A DNA stretch of 20,359 bases, taken from Actinomycetes bacterium (GTDB lineage: Bacteria > Actinomycetota > Acidimicrobiia > Acidimicrobiales > Bog-793). Positions 9,087 through 16,663 of the stretch are shown here, piece by piece; within the stretch, counting starts at the first letter, position 1; the number at the start of each line of letters is the position of its first letter. Location of the stretch: NCBI GenBank assembly GCA_021823365.1, contig JAKAOD010000003.1, forward strand, positions 1 through 20,359, written 5' to 3'. The notes below the pieces were generated by a model that was given only the letters and a program-made list of their open reading frames with translations, was not told where the DNA came from and did not search any database. The position numbers and the translations under genes were made by a program.

Positions 9087-10456
9087 GCGAGCCGCCCGAG
9101 CCGCGCCTCGGCGCGGCCGCGCAAGACCGTTCGTCGCGCGGCGCGCGGGTCGCGGTGCCCGGAGCGGAGGAGCAGCGCCGCGACGACCTCGCGATGGTGA
9201 CCGCGCTCCTCGGCCATGCGCCCCGCGGCGACCTCGCGGTCGTGAGGCGCCGCCGCGACCGGGTCCCGTCGGTCATCGAGAACGCGCCGTTGCTCCACGA
9301 CGGGACGCCGATGCCCACTCGTTTCTGGCTCGTGGACCCCGAGCTCCGCGCGGCCGTCTCGAGGCTCGAATCGGAGGGAGGGGTGCGCGCGGCCGAGGCG
9401 GCGGTCGACCCGGCGGAGCTCGCGCGGGCGCACGAGCGCTACGCGGCGGCGCGGGACGCGCTCATCCCTGCGGGCCGACGGGGACCCCGGCCGACCGGGG
9501 GCGTGGGGGGCGCGCGAGCCGGGGTGAAGTGCCTGCACGCCCACCTCGCCTGGTGGCTGGCTGGGGGAGACGACCCGGTCGGTGCCTGGGTGGCAGAGCG
9601 GCTGGGAACGAGCCGCGAGCTGCCAGATCAGCCCGAGGAGGTCCGGTCGCGTCGAGCCGGGGCAGCGACCGGCTCCTCGGGAGCGCAGGATCCCGGGAGC
9701 CGGCGCGCGCCGCCGTCCGTCCGAGGCGGCTCGCACGCGGCCGACAGGCTGCTCGAGCGCAAGGACTACCGCACGCTTTCCGTGATCGTCCCGGTGTACA
9801 ACGAGCGGGCGACCGTCGCCGAGATCATCCGCCGGGTGCGTGCCGCGGACGTGCCGCTCGTCGTGGACGTCGTGGTCGTCGACGACGGGTCGACCGATGG
9901 CACCGACCAGGTGCTCGCCGCCGTCGCGGACTCCACCGTGCGTGTGGTCAGGCACGAGCGCAACCGCGGAAAGGGCGCGGCAGTGCGCACGGCGCTCGAG
10001 CGTGCGACCGGCGACCTCGTGATCGTCCAGGACGCGGACCTCGAGTACGACCCCGACGACTGGTCGCAGCTGCTCGATCCGATCTTGAAGCACAAGGCGC
10101 ACGTCGTCTACGGCAGCCGGTTCACCGGCGGCCGGAAGAACATGCTCCTCCTCCATTGGATCGGGAACCGCTTCCTCTCGCTCGTGACCAACCTCCTCTA
10201 CGCGACGACGCTCTCGGACATGGAGACGTGCTACAAGGCCTTCGACCGGCGCGTGATCGACGGCATGACGATCGAGTCCGACCGATTCGAGTTCGAGCCC
10301 GAGATCACCGCCAAGGTCCTGCGTCGCGGCTACCGCATCTACGAAGTGCCGATCAGCTACGCAGGCCGGGAGCCCGAAGAGGGGAAGAAGATCACGTGGC
10401 GAGATGGTTTCAGCGCGTTGCGCGCGCTCGTCAAGTTCCGCTTCACCCGGCTGTGA
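9083..10456 (+). CDS. DUF501 domain fused to DPM1-like GT2 glycosyltransferase
   Basis: One uninterrupted frame of 457 residues carries two unrelated domains. Residues about 30-170 match DUF501 (function unknown): LLHDGTPMPTRFWLVDPEL, then RAAVSRLES and VKCLHAH (148-154). A Gly/Ser/Arg/Pro-rich linker (about 175-225) leads to a GT2 domain (about 229-457). Its motifs are SVIVPVYNE (P237), VVVVDDGSTDGT (DD 267-268), DADLEYDP (317-324), VYGSRFTGG and METCYKAFDRR, typical of dolichyl- or polyprenyl-phosphate sugar synthases. No membrane segments follow the GT2 domain. The start ATG overlaps the FtsB-like stop. No convincing internal start for a separate GT exists; GTG 9590 lacks a ribosome site. 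The GT2 probably loads a sugar onto polyprenyl phosphate at the cytoplasmic face. Domain calls are strong; a true fusion, as opposed to a sequencing indel that removed a stop, is less certain. Confidence 0.85.
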   Translation: MSEPPEPRLGAAAQDRSSRGARVAVPGAEEQRRDDLAMVTALLGHAPRGDLAVVRRRRDRVPSVIENAPLLHDGTPMPTRFWLVDPELRAAVSRLESEGGVRAAEAAVDPAELARAHERYAAARDALIPAGRRGPRPTGGVGGARAGVKCLHAHLAWWLAGGDDPVGAWVAERLGTSRELPDQPEEVRSRRAGAATGSSGAQDPGSRRAPPSVRGGSHAADRLLERKDYRTLSVIVPVYNERATVAEIIRRVRAADVPLVVDVVVVDDGSTDGTDQVLAAVADSTVRVVRHERNRGKGAAVRTALERATGDLVIVQDADLEYDPDDWSQLLDPILKHKAHVVYGSRFTGGRKNMLLLHWIGNRFLSLVTNLLYATTLSDMETCYKAFDRRVIDGMTIESDRFEFEPEITAKVLRRGYRIYEVPISYAGREPEEGKKITWRDGFSALRALVKFRFTRL

Positions 10457-10499
10457 GCGTCTCCGGCGCGCCGTCGGAGAGCGCCCGGACCTCCCGGTC

Positions 10500-11462
10500 G
10501 TGAGCGTCCCGGGTGCGCCTGCGACCGGCGCCGGGCCCGTCGCGGCGGTCGACTGCGGCACGAACTCGACGCGCCTCCTCGTCCTCGGCGACGGCCGCCA
10601 GGTCGTCCGGCTGATGCGGATCACGCGGCTGGGCCAGGGGGTGGACTCGGCCGGCATCCTCGATGGCGCCGCGATCGCCCGCACCCTCGCCGTCCTCCAG
10701 GAGTACCGAGGGGTGCTCGACCGCCACGGGGTGCGGGCGGTCCGGATGGCGGCCACGTCCGCGGTGCGCGACGCGGCCAACGGGGCGGAGTTCCTCGACG
10801 CCGCCAGCCACGTCATCGGCGTCCCGGCCGAGCTCCTGAGCGGGGAGGAGGAGGGGCGCCTCGCGTTCGCAGGCGCGACCTCGGACCTTCCCCCGAGCGA
10901 CGGGGTCCGCGTCGTGGTGGACATCGGAGGAGGGTCGACCGAGCTCATCGCCGGCACCGGGCGCGCGATCGGCGTGGTGTCGCTCGACGTCGGCTGCGTC
11001 CGTCTGACCGAGCGGTTCTTCCACCATGATCCTCCGTTGCCAGAGGAGCTGGCGGCGTGCGACGAGCTCGTCGCCGCCGAGCTCGACCGTGCGGCGCGCA
11101 CGCTCCCCGCCCTCGAAGGCGGCGGGCTCGCGGCCTGCCTCGTCGGCCTCGCGGGCACCGTCTCGACGCTGTCGATGCTCGACCAGGGGCTTCACGAGTA
11201 CGACTGGGGCAGGGTCCACCATTCCGTGCTCGAGCTCGCCGGAGTGGAGCGCTGGTGCGCGACCCTGATCGCAGAGCCGTCGTCGTCACGGGCGCGACGT
11301 CCGGGGATGGCGGAAGGCAGGGAGGACGTCATCGCCGCCGGTGTCCTGGTGCTCCGAGAGGTGATGCGGCGGTTCGGGTTCTCCCGGTGCCTGGTGTCGG
11401 AGACCGACATCCTCGACGGCCTGGCTGCCAGCCTGCTCGGCGCTCCGGGGTCAGCGCGCTGA
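10500..11462 (+). CDS. Ppx/GppA exopolyphosphatase family protein
   Basis: This family hydrolyses terminal phosphate from polyphosphate or from pppGpp and belongs to the ASKHA sugar-kinase/actin fold. The 320-residue form lacks the C-terminal HD-like extension of E. coli Ppx, as in the short actinobacterial type. Motifs are VAAVDCGTNSTRLL near the N-terminus (phosphate 1), AATSAVRDA, LSGEEEGRL with the Glu cluster 116-118 (catalytic region), DIGGGSTEL (141-149, phosphate 2), LVGLAGTVSTL, and the C-terminal AEGREDVIAAG. The GTG at 10500 is chosen because it sits about 17 residues before the first motif and 43 bases after the preceding stop. An ATG at 10404 would overlap the GT by 53 bases. The 3' end overlaps the convergent YfhO-type gene by 12 bases. 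Substrate preference cannot be read from sequence. Confidence 0.92.
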   Translation: MSVPGAPATGAGPVAAVDCGTNSTRLLVLGDGRQVVRLMRITRLGQGVDSAGILDGAAIARTLAVLQEYRGVLDRHGVRAVRMAATSAVRDAANGAEFLDAASHVIGVPAELLSGEEEGRLAFAGATSDLPPSDGVRVVVDIGGGSTELIAGTGRAIGVVSLDVGCVRLTERFFHHDPPLPEELAACDELVAAELDRAARTLPALEGGGLAACLVGLAGTVSTLSMLDQGLHEYDWGRVHHSVLELAGVERWCATLIAEPSSSRARRPGMAEGREDVIAAGVLVLREVMRRFGFSRCLVSETDILDGLAASLLGAPGSAR

Positions 11463-13847
11463 CAGCGGCTCCGCCTGGTGCACCGTATCCGGCGCCGGTG
11501 GCGGCGCCGGTGGCGCCACCGAGTCCGGGGATCGTCCCTTGCGCCGCCGCCGGCGCTGTCGCAGCGCCAGCGCCCAACCTGCGACGATCGCTGCGACGCC
11601 GGCGAGGAAGGCCGCGAGCCCGCCGTCTTCGTGAGGCGGCGTGAACGAGAACGTGACGACGCTCGGGCCGGCAGGCAGCGCGACCTCCTGGAAGAGGTGG
11701 TCGCGCGTCCGCACGGGCGCCTGGCGGCTCCCCACGGTCGCCGTCCATCCCTTCATCGAGAGCTCCCGTCGCAAGAGCTCGGCGGGGCGGCGGCAGTCTG
11801 CCACAACCCGGTCGAGGCTCTCGTGCGACAGGCTGCAGGGGGCCGGGCCCGATGCGGACGGTGTCGCCCCGGAGACCACCGAGAAGTAGTGAGAGGGATG
11901 GGGCGTCACGTACACGTCGGCGTTGGCGTCCGCGTAGACGAGTTTCAGGCCGAGTGACCGGCTCGTCGCCGCGGGGATCCTGCCTGGCGACGCCACGATG
12001 GCCCGGACGTCGATCTGCTCGTAGGCGACGAAATTCTTGACGAGCTCCTGCAGAGGGGTGGGTCCTGTCGAACGCAGGAGCGTGTCGCCGGTGAAGATGT
12101 TCGGGAGCACGTTCGTGTCGAGACGGCTCGTGATGTAGGACGTGTAGCTCTTCGGCATGGGGAGGTCGTTCACGTCCACTTCCCCGATGCCGAAGTAGCT
12201 CCCGTAATTCGGCGTGAAGGGGCCGAGCGTGTAGAAGCGGCCCAGCCCGGTGTGCGCGCGAACTGCGTCGACGAGACCCATGTCCACGCGTGCGCTGCGC
12301 GGCGCGGAGAACTCGGGGCCGACGAACATCACGAGCGCGTCGACGACGATCAGACCCACGATCACGCCGGTGCGCAGGCGGCCTCGGAGCGCGACGGCCG
12401 CGACCGCCACCAGGAGCATGACGCCGAACCCCCACACCACCGACGCCACGGCGAAATGGCTGGCACTGGTCGAGCTGAGCTCGTTGGCGAGCCCGCGGCC
12501 CATGTCGAGCAGGACCAGCGCGACGGCGACGGCGGCGGTCAGCGATGCCAGCACGTACCACCTCGGCACCGCCTTGCGCCGGAGGTCGTCGACGGCGAGC
12601 GCCGCGAGCACGACCGCGGCGAGCGCGACGGAGGGCGGGAGATAACGATATGCGGCGACCTGGTTCATGAGCGGCAGCAGGTCGAAGAGCCGGTGGAGCG
12701 GGCCGATGTCGTAGATGCGGCCTAGCGCGAGGACGATCCACGCGGCGAGCGCGACGCGCAGCGGGCGGAGACGTCGATCGTAGAGGGCGACGAGGCCGAG
12801 GAGCAGGAGGGTCGTCGTGAGGTAGCCGCCGACGTTGGCCCAGAAGTCCCGCAGCAGCCCCGTCGGGTCGTTCGCGGTGTAGCCGAAGATCGGTCCGAAG
12901 ACGTAGGGGAAGAACAAGGCCGCCGCGGAGGGCCGGTCCAACGCGACGGCGTCGAACCCGATCCCGTGCCTGCCGAGGTAGGCGGAGGGCAGGTAGTCGA
13001 CGAACGCGATGACGAGCGGCGCGGCGAGCGCGACGCCCGCGACTGCTCCGGCGGCGAGCTTCCGCAGGTAGGCGAGGATCTGTGCACGGGTCAGCCCCAC
13101 GCAGCGGACGAGCGCCCACACGAGCGCGAAGATGCCGTCGAGGTAGGCGACCTCGGGAAAGCCCGCGTACACCGAGAGCGCCAGCGCGAGGGCCACGAGC
13201 GCCCAACGACCGGCCCGCTGCTCGGCCGCGGCCACGCGTGCCTGCTCTGCTGCGAAGACGAGGAGCGGCAGGAGCGCGATCGGGTTCACGGCAGCGTGCC
13301 GGAACCACGCGAAGGCGCCGTCCAGCGCGAAGACGCAGCCTGCACCCGCTGCGATCCACCGCGAGACGTCCAGGCGCACGATCACGCCGTAGGCCGCCGC
13401 GCCGGACGCCGCCTCGAGCAGCATGTGGAACGGCAGCTGACCGCCGAAGAGCACCAGGAAGAGGTTGGGCGGGAAGAACGCGGCGGACTGCATCTCGCCG
13501 GCGAGCGGCGCGCCGAGGCCCTCGTAGGGGTTCCACCACGGAAGCTTCCCGTGGACCAGGTCGAGCATGGCGAGGTGCCCGAGCGACTGCGCGGTCGTGC
13601 CGCTGTTCGGGTCGATGGTCGACTGACCGCCGACGATCCCTGCGGTGTGGATGATGCCGAGGCCGCTCGTCCAGTAGAGCGGGTTCGGGTCGAAGACGCC
13701 GAGGAGGAACAGCAGGTTCGCCACGACGACGACGGCGACGACGAGCGCGACGGGTCCGAGCCAGCTCGCCGAGGCCGCGCGGCCCAGCGCGCCCGCAGCC
13801 CGCGACGCGGCCCGGGGATGCCTCGAACTCCCCGCGACCGCCTGCAC
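11451..13847 (-). CDS. YfhO-family GT-C membrane glycosyltransferase
   Basis: The 798-residue polytopic membrane protein has about 13 hydrophobic segments plus one near the C-terminus. The first extracytoplasmic loop carries IDPNSGTTAQSLGHLAML followed by WWNPYEGLGAPLAGEMQSAAFFPPN, the family hallmark. The C-terminal half has the soluble region ending in GWTATVGSRQAPV...LFQEVALPAG and VTFSFTPP, also typical of YfhO. In Firmicutes such proteins move a sugar from a polyprenyl-phosphate donor onto teichoic-acid-type polymers outside the membrane. Here the acceptor is unknown. The GTG at 13847 is eight bases after a TAGGGT box. The gene is divergent from the methyltransferase-GT2 gene with a 74-base gap and tail-to-tail with ppx. 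Another glycan or protein acceptor is possible. Confidence 0.85.
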   Translation of the reverse strand: MQAVAGSSRHPRAASRAAGALGRAASASWLGPVALVVAVVVVANLLFLLGVFDPNPLYWTSGLGIIHTAGIVGGQSTIDPNSGTTAQSLGHLAMLDLVHGKLPWWNPYEGLGAPLAGEMQSAAFFPPNLFLVLFGGQLPFHMLLEAASGAAAYGVIVRLDVSRWIAAGAGCVFALDGAFAWFRHAAVNPIALLPLLVFAAEQARVAAAEQRAGRWALVALALALSVYAGFPEVAYLDGIFALVWALVRCVGLTRAQILAYLRKLAAGAVAGVALAAPLVIAFVDYLPSAYLGRHGIGFDAVALDRPSAAALFFPYVFGPIFGYTANDPTGLLRDFWANVGGYLTTTLLLLGLVALYDRRLRPLRVALAAWIVLALGRIYDIGPLHRLFDLLPLMNQVAAYRYLPPSVALAAVVLAALAVDDLRRKAVPRWYVLASLTAAVAVALVLLDMGRGLANELSSTSASHFAVASVVWGFGVMLLVAVAAVALRGRLRTGVIVGLIVVDALVMFVGPEFSAPRSARVDMGLVDAVRAHTGLGRFYTLGPFTPNYGSYFGIGEVDVNDLPMPKSYTSYITSRLDTNVLPNIFTGDTLLRSTGPTPLQELVKNFVAYEQIDVRAIVASPGRIPAATSRSLGLKLVYADANADVYVTPHPSHYFSVVSGATPSASGPAPCSLSHESLDRVVADCRRPAELLRRELSMKGWTATVGSRQAPVRTRDHLFQEVALPAGPSVVTFSFTPPHEDGGLAAFLAGVAAIVAGWALALRQRRRRRKGRSPDSVAPPAPPPAPDTVHQAEPLSAR

Positions 13848-13855
13848 GGCCGACG

Positions 13856-13861
13856 ACCCTA
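13856..13861 (-). promoter_or_regulatory. Probable -10 box (TAGGGT) for the YfhO-type gene
   Basis: On the - strand TAGGGT (TANNNT consensus) ends 8 bases before the GTG at 13847, so transcription would begin within a few bases of the start codon, giving a leaderless or nearly leaderless mRNA. No ribosome binding site is visible in the remaining leader. It is one of only two TA dinucleotides in the 74-base divergent gap. No -35 box with proper spacing is evident. Confidence 0.42.
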
Positions 13862-13909
13862 GGCGAGCACGGACCCAAGAGTCGCCATCTTCGGCGGGGC
13901 GCTCGCGGG

Positions 13910-13915
13910 TAACCT
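13910..13915 (+). promoter_or_regulatory. Probable -10 box (TAACCT) for the methyltransferase-GT2 gene
   Basis: TAACCT fits TANNNT and lies exactly 6 bases before the GTG at 13922, so the start codon would coincide with or adjoin the transcription start, as in leaderless actinobacterial mRNAs. The sequence between box and start has no purine-rich ribosome site. It is the second of the two TA dinucleotides in the divergent gap. Confidence 0.45.
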
Positions 13916-13921
13916 CCCGGG

Positions 13922-16594
13922 GTGGCCGGTGATCCGTCGAACGAGCGTGCCGCGCCCGGGTCCAGGTCCAGGTCCCCTGCAGCGTCGGACTTCGACGAGG
14001 CGTACTTCCACTCCCGTTGCGGGCCGCGGCCCTATCGGAAGGGCGAAGCCTCCTGGGAGACGTTCTTCGCCCGGGTCGCCGACGACGTGGTCCGCAGCTT
14101 CTCGCCCAAGACCGTTTTCGACGCAGGGTGCGGGGTGGGTTTCCTCGTCGAGGCGCTGTGGGACCGGGGAGTCGAGGCGCACGGCCGTGACATCTCGGAG
14201 TACGCGATCTCGAAGGTTCGGCGCGAGACCGCCGAGTACTGCCAGGTCGGCTCGGTGACCGACCCGATCGACGGCACCTACGACCTCGTGGTGTGCCTCG
14301 ACGTCCTGGAGCATCTCGACGCGGACGGGGCAGACCGTGCCATCGAGCAGCTCACCGCCGCCTCGGACCGTGTCCTGTTCTCGTCCACTGCGAAGGACGT
14401 CGGAGAGCCGACGCACCGGACCGTCCGACCGGCGATCTACTGGCTGCGGCGGTTCGCCCGCCGCGGCTTCGTGCCGGTCCTCGGCTACGACGCGACGTAC
14501 GTGAGCCCGCAGGCACTCCTGTTCGAGCGCGCCGGGACGCCGAGCCAAGACGATGTGCTCGTCGGCGCGGCGGAGCTCGTCGCATTGCGGCTCGCGCAGG
14601 CCGACGGAGGGAGGCGACCCCCCGCGCTCGGCTCCAGCGCGGCAGACGTCGTGAACCGTGAGCTCGAGCTTCGCTTCGGCGGCCTCGTCCGCTCGCTCGA
14701 GGCGTACCAGCGGGAGGCGGAGGCGGCCCGCGCGGAGCTCCGGGCCCTCGAGGCGACGCGGGTGATGCGCTACACGAGAGGAGCTCGCCGCGTTTACGGG
14801 AAGCTGCGTGCCCTCTCCGCGCGCGATCAGGTGCAGGTGCAGGCGCAGGCGCAGGTGGACAGCGTCGCGCCGAAGGCGACGCGCGATCCGACGTACGAGC
14901 TGTGGATCGCGCAGTTCGACGAGATGGACGACGGCCGCCGGCGCGCGCTCGGTGACCGGCTCGCCCGGCTGCCCTCGCGGCCGCTCGTCTCGATCGTCAT
15001 GCCCGTCTACGACACCCCGGAGCGCTACCTGCGAGAGGCGCTCGACTCGGTGCTCGCCCAGGTGTACGACAACTGGGAGCTCTGCGCCGTCGACGACTGC
15101 TCGACGGCGGCCTGGGTGCCCAAGATCCTCGAGGACTACGCCGCAGCCGACGAGCGCATCCGCGTGGCGCGACGCGAGACCAACGGGCACATCTCTGCTG
15201 CGTCCAACACCGCCCTCGAGATGGCCCGGGGCGAGTGGGTCGTCCTCCTCGACCACGACGACACGCTGAGCCCGCAAGCCCTCGCATTGGGCGTCCTCGC
15301 CCTGGCGGACCGGCCGGACGCGGGGCTCCTCTACAGCGACGAGGACAAGATCGACGAGGGGAACCGTTCGGTCCCCTTCTTCAAGCCTGACTTCGACCCG
15401 TTGCTCCTCCTCGCGCAGAACTACCTCTGCCACATGACGATGGCGAGGGCAGACCTCGTACGGAAGGTGGGCGGCTTTCGCGAAGGGCTCGAGGGCAGCC
15501 AGGACTGGGACCTCGTGCTCCGCGTCAGCGAGCGCCTCTCCGCCGACCAGATCGTCCACGTGCCCCACGTCCTCTACCACTGGCGCATGCACGCGGGCTC
15601 GACGTCCTCGGCGCGGGCGGCCAAGCCGTACGCGACGCGTGCGGGAGCGAGAGCCGTGACGGACCACCTCTCACGCGTCGGCGCGCCCGGCGCGGTGACC
15701 GTGAACGAGGTGACCGGGATCGTGCGAGTGAAGTGGCAGCTCCCCTCCCGGCCGCCGAAGGTGAGCATCATCATCCCGACGCGTGACGGCGAGTACCTGA
15801 ACCGCTGCCTGGCGAGCCTCTACGCGACCACCGACTACCCCGACTACGAGGTGGTCATCGTCGACAACGGGAGCGAGACGGACACGGTGAAGGACCTCTT
15901 CTGCGACTACGGCTCCGTGGCGAAGGTCCTTCACGACGACCGGCCGTTCAACTTCTCTGCGCTGAACAACGGTGCCGTCGCCCACTGCACGGGAGAGGTC
16001 CTCTGCTTCCTCAACGACGACTGCGAGATCGTCTCGAGCAGCTGGCTCGCAGAGCTCGTCTCCCAGGTCCTCCAGCCCGGCGTCGGCGCGGTGGGGGCCA
16101 AGCTCTTGTACCCCGACGGACGTGTCCAGCACGCGGGCGTCGTGCTCGGCCTGGGCGGCATCGCGGGTCATGCCGAGCGGCTCGCTGACCGGCTCTCCCA
16201 CGGACATTTCGGCTGGCTCCAGACCGCACGCTCGCTCTCGGCGGTCACCGCCGCGTGCATGGTGGTGCGCCGTGACGTCTTCGAGAGGCTCGGCGGCTTC
16301 GACGAGATCAACCTGAGCGTCGCCTTCAACGACGTGGACTTCTGCCTGCGGCTCCGTGAGGCGGGCTGGCGGGTGGTCTGGGCGCCGAACGCCGTGCTCG
16401 TGCACCGGGAGTCCGTGAGCCGCGGCCACGACCCCGATGTGCGCCCCGACGCCTTCGGCGAGGAGGTGGCCTACATGGAGCGGCGCTGGAGCCAGGTCCT
16501 GCGGGCTGACCCCGCCTACAACCCGAACCTCACCCTCGAGAGCTGGGACTTCTCGCTCGCGTTCCCCCCTCGCGCGCTGTGGTGGGCCGAATGA
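13922..16594 (+). CDS. Methyltransferase plus tandem GT2 glycosyltransferase
   Basis: The 890-residue cytoplasmic protein carries three catalytic domains. Residues about 20-240 are a class I SAM methyltransferase (VFDAGCGVGFLVEAL with D67; YDLVVCLDVLEHL). A helical region (about 245-300, RELELRF...YQREAEAARAELRALEATRV) is probably a coiled coil and is followed by a QVQVQAQAQV stretch. The first GT2 domain (about 354-590) has SIVMPVYDT, VDDCST (391-392) and DHDDT (444-447). The second (about 612-860) has SIIIPTRDG, VDNGSE (648), FLNDDCE (698-700), LLYPDGRVQHAGVVLG and FNDVDFCLR. Such proteins extend O-antigen-like or rhamnose-containing polysaccharides, and the methyltransferase may modify or cap the chain. 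The GTG at 13922 directly follows a -10-like box. The C-terminal GT2 resembles that of the - strand protein at 18224-20152. Donor and acceptor cannot be told. Confidence 0.9.
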   Translation: MAGDPSNERAAPGSRSRSPAASDFDEAYFHSRCGPRPYRKGEASWETFFARVADDVVRSFSPKTVFDAGCGVGFLVEALWDRGVEAHGRDISEYAISKVRRETAEYCQVGSVTDPIDGTYDLVVCLDVLEHLDADGADRAIEQLTAASDRVLFSSTAKDVGEPTHRTVRPAIYWLRRFARRGFVPVLGYDATYVSPQALLFERAGTPSQDDVLVGAAELVALRLAQADGGRRPPALGSSAADVVNRELELRFGGLVRSLEAYQREAEAARAELRALEATRVMRYTRGARRVYGKLRALSARDQVQVQAQAQVDSVAPKATRDPTYELWIAQFDEMDDGRRRALGDRLARLPSRPLVSIVMPVYDTPERYLREALDSVLAQVYDNWELCAVDDCSTAAWVPKILEDYAAADERIRVARRETNGHISAASNTALEMARGEWVVLLDHDDTLSPQALALGVLALADRPDAGLLYSDEDKIDEGNRSVPFFKPDFDPLLLLAQNYLCHMTMARADLVRKVGGFREGLEGSQDWDLVLRVSERLSADQIVHVPHVLYHWRMHAGSTSSARAAKPYATRAGARAVTDHLSRVGAPGAVTVNEVTGIVRVKWQLPSRPPKVSIIIPTRDGEYLNRCLASLYATTDYPDYEVVIVDNGSETDTVKDLFCDYGSVAKVLHDDRPFNFSALNNGAVAHCTGEVLCFLNDDCEIVSSSWLAELVSQVLQPGVGAVGAKLLYPDGRVQHAGVVLGLGGIAGHAERLADRLSHGHFGWLQTARSLSAVTAACMVVRRDVFERLGGFDEINLSVAFNDVDFCLRLREAGWRVVWAPNAVLVHRESVSRGHDPDVRPDAFGEEVAYMERRWSQVLRADPAYNPNLTLESWDFSLAFPPRALWWAE
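14828..14857 (+). repeat. Five in-frame hexanucleotide repeats (CAGGTG/CAGGCG)
   Basis: Five consecutive CAGGYG units encode QVQVQAQAQV at residues 303-312 of the methyltransferase-GT2 protein, between its coiled-coil region and first GT2 domain. Copy number could vary by slippage without breaking the frame, changing only linker length. Confidence 0.7.
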
Positions 16595-16663
16595 CCTGAG
16601 GGCGTCGTTCCGCTGGGGTCGTGGTGGTGGAGGGCCCGGAGGCGGACGGGCGAGACGGGACGT

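Noticed and set aside
9590..9592. Internal GTG as a separate start for the GT2 part of the DUF501 fusion
   Set aside because: No ribosome site precedes it, and it would leave about 60 low-complexity residues before the GT domain. It is kept only as an alternative.
10404..10499. ATG at 10404 as the ppx start
   Set aside because: It would overlap the end of the GT2 domain by 53 bases and add a Ser/Arg-rich tail. GTG 10500 fits the family N-terminus.
13859..15667. A 602-residue - strand frame opposite the methyltransferase-GT2 gene
   Set aside because: The + strand has clear SAM-binding and GT2 motifs, and the - strand product has none.
16595..16663. Terminator between the convergent methyltransferase-GT2 and GT-B genes
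   Set aside because: Only a 5-bp TCCGC/GCGGA pairing with a loop of over 25 bases was found, with no T-tract.
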